A DNA stretch of 64,000 bases from Clonostachys chloroleuca (lineage: Eukaryota; Ascomycota; Sordariomycetes; Hypocreales; Bionectriaceae): the NCBI GenBank assembly GCA_037952775.1, contig JBANAY010000003.1, positions 30,132,001-30,196,000 of the forward strand, written 5' to 3'. Position numbers and translations under genes: made by a program. Below, one piece after another: positions 59,573-64,000 of this stretch. Position 1 is the first letter of the stretch, and each line of letters starts with the position of its first letter. The notes beneath the pieces were generated by a model. It was not told the origin of the DNA and did no database searches. It worked only from the letters and a program-made list of their open reading frames with translations.

Positions 59573-60867
59573 CAGACAGCTGTATTAATACCTAAGAAGG
59601 ACTTTATGAGAGTCAATTGAATTGGACCAGCGACTATTTCAAAATGTTAAGAAAGCTAGAATGTAGGCTGCAGGCTCAAATAAAAGGGCTTGAGAGTCCA
59701 ACAGGAGTAAGGGCAAGGAATACACTCCATTGTGCTGCAAGATGGTCAGCAGATGGGAAGCAGAAATCCCGTACTGAGGTAATCCGAGCCTTATCCACCT
59801 CTGCCAATACGGTATTGAAGGCTCTTTGTTTCGTGACTGTTAGGGCTCGCATCGAATTCCAGCCTCGGAAGATCGACTCGTGGGCCTTGTCTTTCTCTTC
59901 ATATTGAAGCATAAGCCTCGTCTCCCAACTCTTCTCGAGCAGAAGGCAAGCTGCTACCTGTCACGGCCGCCCACGAAATGCACAGCCTGGTTCTGAAATT
60001 TGCCGCTTTGGTTACAAGGTTTCCGATGGGCCTGCTCACGACGACGAGGCTAGTGAAAGGAGCCAAGGTTTCGAGCGAATTTGGGGGCTCAAGCATGCTC
60101 GGAGGGGGTCCGGCAAGCAGATGGCCGGAAAGGGTTATTCAGCCTCCATCTACCGAGATAGTCCATCTACTGCTAAGCGTGCCACTGAAGATGGCCTCGA
60201 CAGGGGTAGTTCAGAATATGTATGTGGACATGCATTCGGGAGCTAGAGAAAGGTGGATGGAAGCGTTTGTCCCGATTCGGTAACTTAGCCTCGCATTACC
60301 CTTCTCTGACATGGCTGGGTAATTTCTACCGCTGGAGTCCCCAAGAGCCGTAACAAACCAAGGGCCCTCGGGATGGCGCAGCTCTACATGCCAAGGCCAC
60401 GAGCAGGGGAATTTGAAGTCGTTCAAGCACCGTTATTTCGTAGTCACCGCCAGGTGCGCCTTTTCTTCACCTGTTGGTTGGCTTGAAGTTCTGGATGAGC
60501 CTTGATAGTCCCGTTCAGTTACCCGCTGTGGTTCCCTAAGCGCAGGACAGTTCACCGCCGCCCGACTCCACAGACCCCGGAAGAATCCACACCAAACAGG
60601 CCGAGACCGGCCGGCGGGGTAGTTCACCACGGGGGCGCAGCATTCGACCAAAACTCCATATTATGTGTGTCTTGATGATGCTCATGCTCGCTAAACCCTA
60701 GACAACTACCGTTAGGAGCTTGCCTGTACAGCAGACAGGAGCTGGATATCATTTTGCTTCCTTCAGCATCTTATTCGCTAGATTTTCGCGGACAGACATC
60801 CCTGACCAGCTCTCTCCGTGCGTCTCGCGTCCATTTTCATCGTGAAGCGCCTCACGAGAGCTTGACC
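59573..60867. other. Intergenic between the regulator and the ADP-ribosylglycohydrolase gene
   Basis: Normal composition, frames up to 101 codons on both strands without a recognised domain. The 114 bases before 60868 are open in frame with the next gene but contain no ATG in that frame, so they are taken as 5' leader. Confidence 0.45.
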
Positions 60868-63054
60868 ATGGCCGGTCACGCAACCCCAGACGACTATCTG
60901 GAGAGAACATATGCTGGTGTCTTGGGAAAGCTGGTTGGAGTCTATCTTGGCCGCCCTTTCGAGCAATGGACCTACCAACGAATCTTGAAAGAGCTGGGTC
61001 CAATCCACTACTATGTTCATGACAAGGTCAAATCACCGTTGGTGGTGACCGATGACGATGTCTCGGGGACATTCGTCTTTATACGAGCCTTGGAAGAACA
61101 TGACATCTCGGCCCACACCAACTTCGAAGCTATTGCTGAAGACGTTGGGAGGACCTGGCTGAACAACACTGTCGAGAAGAAGTCTATTTTCTGGTGGGGA
61201 GGCCGAGGCATCTCAACTGAACACACGGCGTATCTCAACCTGAAGCATGGCATCAAGGCGCCCGCCAGTGGCTCCATCGAAACGAACGGCAAAACAGTGG
61301 CCGAGCAAATCGGCGGCCAAATCTTCATCGATGGCTGGGGTCTGGTGGCTCCTGGGAACCCTTCGCTTGCAGCTAAGCTGGCCCGCGCGGCAGCATCTGT
61401 TAGCCACGACGGCGTCTCCGCAGAGGCCGCAGTCCTATGGGCAGCCATGGAAGCCGAGGCTTTCAAGTCCAAGGACGTCAATCATCTCCTGTCTGTGGGA
61501 CTAAGCTTCATATCAGATGAATCACCACTGAGGAGGCTGATTGCCGACATCCGACAATGGGCAGAGACCGACCAGGACTGGGAGAAAACCCGTCAGCGGA
61601 TCGAGGATAATTATGGCTACGACAAGTACAAGGGTCCATGTCACGTTATACCGAACCATGGTCTCATGATACTAGCCCTTGTCTATGGTGGCGATAGCTT
61701 CCACAAAGCAATGCACATTATCAACACGGCTGGTTGGGACACAGACTGCAACTCTGGTAATATTGGGTGCTTGGTGGCTCTGATGCACGGAATGGCCAGT
61801 TTCGAGGGTGGCCCTGACTGGACTGGTCCATTGGCCGATAGAGCCTTGGTCTCGAGTGCAGACGGAGGCTACTCTGTGAACAACGCCGCACGAATCGCGT
61901 ATGACGTGGCCAACAGCGGTCGACGGCTTGCGGGCCAAGACGCTCTGCCTTCACCCAAGGCAGGGGCACAATTTCACTTCACCCTGCCGGGAAGCGTGCA
62001 AGGCTTCATGGTCGGCGAGAACAAGTCCCCCGGAAGCGCCGTCGACGTGCGTCAGGAGGTGGATCACGCCGGACGTACAGGGTTGGCCATTCACATTGAT
62101 GGTCTGTCGTCTTCCTCACCTCCCCTCGAGGTCTTATCGCAGGTATTCACGCCAACTGAGGTACAGACCATGAAGAAAACGTACGATCTCATGGCATCCC
62201 CGCTGGTGTACCCCGGACAAACAGTCACTGCGGTACTCAGGGCCGATGGCTCCAACAGTCAACCCGTCGCGGTGAATCTGCGGCTGAAGCACTACACCGT
62301 TACCGACACTCTGCTGACGCGAGATGGGCCATCCACCACTCTGGTCCCCAACGGCGAGTGTACGCTACGGTGGCAGATCCCAGACGAGTTTGACAGCCTG
62401 CCTATACAGCAGCTTGGGCTCGCATTGACTTGTGCCGCTGAGGGAGATCTCAAAGGTGTCTTACGGCTTGAGTCGCTCTCGTACGGTGGGACGCCGAATA
62501 CCGTCCTCAAGCGACCTTCCGCCCTCGCGGAGCTTCCTCGCGAGCTCACCAGGCCGGGTGTACTCTTCAGCTTTTGGTCACGGGCATGGATCCACAACCT
62601 TGATACGTTCGCCCTCAGATTCCCAGAGTTCTCCTTCTGGATCGCCCAGGATTATGGCGAAGGCATCCTCACGACGGGAGCAAGAGACTGGACAGACTAC
62701 ACCCTGACCGTGCCGGGACTCATGGTCAGCTATGGTAGCGCGGGCGTGGCAGTCCGAGTGAGAGGCCTGAACAGATACTACGCTTTCGTCTTCAAGAAGG
62801 GCGCAAAGGAGGTGGCTGTCGTGAAGGCAAGGGACGAGTCTCGGACAGAGCTTGCCCGCGTAGAGTACCCGTGGGATTTGGACACGACGTACTCGGTCCA
62901 GGTTCGCGCTCAAGGGGCAACTATTACCGCCTTTATCAATGGCACGCAGGTTGTCGCCGCAAATGACGACGAGTATGAGGGCGGTGGCATTGGGGCAATC
63001 GCCACAACCGGGAGTGTAGGGATCCACGAGTTCCGCGTCGGGCCTTGTTCTTAG
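60868..63054 (+). CDS. ADP-ribosylglycohydrolase-family protein with C-terminal extra module
   Basis: Intronless frame of 728 residues from the ATG at 60868, which sits in a good context (GACCATGG). The N-terminal 330 residues are the ADP-ribosylglycohydrolase fold: TYAGVLGKLVGVYLGRPFEQ (14-33), TDDD at 61-64 and GWDTDCNSGNIG at 289-300. The two Asp-rich motifs supply the binuclear magnesium site that removes ADP-ribose from proteins or acts on related ribosyl substrates. A middle part follows, then about 170 residues of beta-rich sequence (DWTDYTLTVPGLM, GLNRYYAFVFKKG, TTYSVQVRAQGATITAFING) that resemble a laminin G/concanavalin-like sugar-binding or keto-disaccharide-hydrolase-type jelly roll. 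No signal peptide is visible. All key metal residues are present, so it is likely active, but the substrate is unknown. The two-domain layout suggests a ribosylated or glycosylated small substrate (inference). Confidence 0.88.
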   Translation: MAGHATPDDYLERTYAGVLGKLVGVYLGRPFEQWTYQRILKELGPIHYYVHDKVKSPLVVTDDDVSGTFVFIRALEEHDISAHTNFEAIAEDVGRTWLNNTVEKKSIFWWGGRGISTEHTAYLNLKHGIKAPASGSIETNGKTVAEQIGGQIFIDGWGLVAPGNPSLAAKLARAAASVSHDGVSAEAAVLWAAMEAEAFKSKDVNHLLSVGLSFISDESPLRRLIADIRQWAETDQDWEKTRQRIEDNYGYDKYKGPCHVIPNHGLMILALVYGGDSFHKAMHIINTAGWDTDCNSGNIGCLVALMHGMASFEGGPDWTGPLADRALVSSADGGYSVNNAARIAYDVANSGRRLAGQDALPSPKAGAQFHFTLPGSVQGFMVGENKSPGSAVDVRQEVDHAGRTGLAIHIDGLSSSSPPLEVLSQVFTPTEVQTMKKTYDLMASPLVYPGQTVTAVLRADGSNSQPVAVNLRLKHYTVTDTLLTRDGPSTTLVPNGECTLRWQIPDEFDSLPIQQLGLALTCAAEGDLKGVLRLESLSYGGTPNTVLKRPSALAELPRELTRPGVLFSFWSRAWIHNLDTFALRFPEFSFWIAQDYGEGILTTGARDWTDYTLTVPGLMVSYGSAGVAVRVRGLNRYYAFVFKKGAKEVAVVKARDESRTELARVEYPWDLDTTYSVQVRAQGATITAFINGTQVVAANDDEYEGGGIGAIATTGSVGIHEFRVGPCS

Positions 63055-63601
63055 TCAAGTTCTTTCTCTGTTCTATTCAGAGCAGCACACGTCCATGTCT
63101 ACCCTATCGCGCCTAAAAATATGAGACGTTATAGATTTCTAAAATCGCTGCTGCTATAGGCAATAATATATGGCCGTTTATTCTGAAGACCTTTGAGGCT
63201 GGTTCTACGACAGCTAAGTTAAAGGAGCACGGCGCCCATAGACAGGCCCAAGGCGTGATAGTTGTGATGAACTACTACAAGTCAATTGCTGAAGTACACC
63301 CTTCTTCGGCCATGATTCGAGAAGTATTTCAGGCAGTAATAAACTCCCCGTATGGATATGTATAATATACTTAAGAGAGTAACATGTCCAGCTTAGGGGT
63401 CTGTATAGTGTGACACACTCCAGAACGTCTTATGTCGCCTAAGAACAAGCAAATAAGCGCACATCAAGAGTTGAAATAAAAAGGACTAGGTCTCTAATCT
63501 AGCCCTGAAAAAGTCCTGCTCTGGCCTCCCTGGCACGGTTAAACCACCGCCCCCACCTCCCCCTCTTTGCTGAGGGTCACTTTAAGGCACTCTACCGTGA
63601 A
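63055..63601. other. Convergent intergenic region
   Basis: Lies between two genes that end toward each other. Slightly AT-rich, with no coding seen. Transcription ends of both genes should lie here, but I can point to no clear poly(A) signal. Confidence 0.4.
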
Positions 63602-64000
63602 CTACTCCTCCTTGCTAATAATCTCCTGCACTTCATTCGGCTGAGTCGCGTACGGATCTACGACAGCCGTCTTAAACTTCCTCGCAGGGACTCGTTGCTC
63701 GAAAAGCATATCGAGCTCCGCGTAGGTTCTTCCCTTGGGCTCAGGGAGGCGGAAGAAAGCCCACAGGAGGCACAGGCAGCAGTGCACGAACCAGAAGAAG
63801 CCAGCTTTGGCGCCCCAGTTCCACCCAGCCGAGTTGAGCATGTATAGGCCGATGACATTCGTGTAGGAGGCGCCGAGGACATAGCCGGTGTTGATACCCA
63901 GGGCGATTGTTTTCTGTCGCATCCTTGTCGAGGGGATCTCGGCGGCAATTGTGTAGGTTCCGGGGCCGACGGTGAGGTTGTAGATGAACATGAAAACGAG
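63602..64000 (-). CDS. Sugar (maltose-type) MFS permease, C-terminal part
   Basis: The last 132 residues of a sugar porter, continuing beyond the right edge of the window. Visible are helix pairs with GTYTIAAEIPSTRMRQKTIA, the loop that follows the tenth helix, and GWNWGAKAGFFWFVHCCLCL. The signature PEPKGRTYAELDMLFEQ marks the end of the last helix, as in alpha-glucoside/hexose permeases of the Mal/Hxt type (usual form PETKGR-x-x-x-E-L-D-x-L-F). The tail is short and acidic, ending in SKEE. It is a plasma-membrane proton symporter by family. The substrate is not determined, although the ELDMLFEQRV-x-ARKF ending is common in maltose permease-like proteins. No lesion is seen in the part present. 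Confidence 0.85.
   Translation of the reverse strand, partial: LVFMFIYNLTVGPGTYTIAAEIPSTRMRQKTIALGINTGYVLGASYTNVIGLYMLNSAGWNWGAKAGFFWFVHCCLCLLWAFFRLPEPKGRTYAELDMLFEQRVPARKFKTAVVDPYATQPNEVQEIISKEE

Noticed and set aside
59617..60283. Two plus-strand frames of about 100 codons as genes
   Set aside because: No recognisable domain, no splice links, and similar-sized frames occur on the opposite strand.
60754..60867. Upstream extension of the ADP-ribosylglycohydrolase
   Set aside because: The extra 38 codons start at TTG, not ATG. The ATG at 60868 has a good context and directly precedes the conserved fold.
61017..61481. 154-codon minus-strand frame
   Set aside because: It is the antisense of the ADP-ribosylglycohydrolase coding sequence; the plus strand carries the family motifs.

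Overview
The window comes from a filamentous ascomycete (Pezizomycotina, plausibly Eurotiales). The support is: short GT-AG introns with CTAAC-type branch sites, two fungal Zn2Cys6-family regulators, NmrA and fungal MFS genes, TTAGGG-type telomere-like motifs, and long AT-rich tracts almost free of CA/TG dinucleotides. That last trait is the mark of repeat-induced point mutation (RIP). Roughly the left two thirds is a RIP-mutated repeat and subtelomere desert. The right third is a gene and pseudogene region of normal composition.

1-23 kb: a RIP-dead Ty3/Gypsy element on the minus strand (1574-11528) with LTRs of about 330 bp; a solo LTR with a perfect TTAAG target duplication (12294-12670); a less mutated stretch with a hairpin-forming minisatellite (about 14.03-14.32 kb); and a second RIP-dead, chromodomain-bearing Gypsy element on the plus strand (15417-22866) with two 376-bp LTRs and the target duplication ATACT/GTACT. 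In both elements the catalytic reverse-transcriptase Asp-Asp now reads Asn-Asn.

23-28 kb: an island of ordinary composition with an F-box stub, a stray RT fragment and one apparently intact five-exon NmrA/isoflavone-reductase-like gene (26822-27865).

28.2-43.35 kb: three RIP-mutated telomere-linked RecQ-type helicase (TLH) copies. Copies 2 and 3 form an inverted repeat (33816-36978 and 40202-43353) facing a 119-base N gap. The left arm is cut just before Walker A and runs straight into GGGTTAGGGTT at the gap. On the other side lies a tract almost free of G on the plus strand, with CCCTAACCCTA-like motifs. Together these suggest two chromosome ends placed head to head, by a scaffold join or by a fusion.

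43.35-56 kb: mostly decayed accessory genes. They are a Tc1/mariner-type transposase start cut at the TLH arm, a P450, a sulfotransferase-like P-loop protein, a MATE-like membrane protein, an ankyrin protein, an NLR fragment and a Cys-rich single-pass membrane protein. Among them are an intact four-exon MFS transporter (46832-48435) and a fungal_trans-type regulator without a visible zinc cluster (51458-52861).

57.6-64 kb: intact genes. They are a four-exon Zn2Cys6 regulator (57632-59572) paralogous to the previous one, an ADP-ribosylglycohydrolase-family protein with an extra C-terminal module (60868-63054), and the 3' end of a sugar/maltose-type MFS permease running off the window.

I found no clear new multi-gene system. 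The most unusual structure is the pair of facing TLH subtelomeres around the gap. All coordinates for degraded features are approximate, and exon borders were worked out by eye from frame, splice motifs and family alignment.
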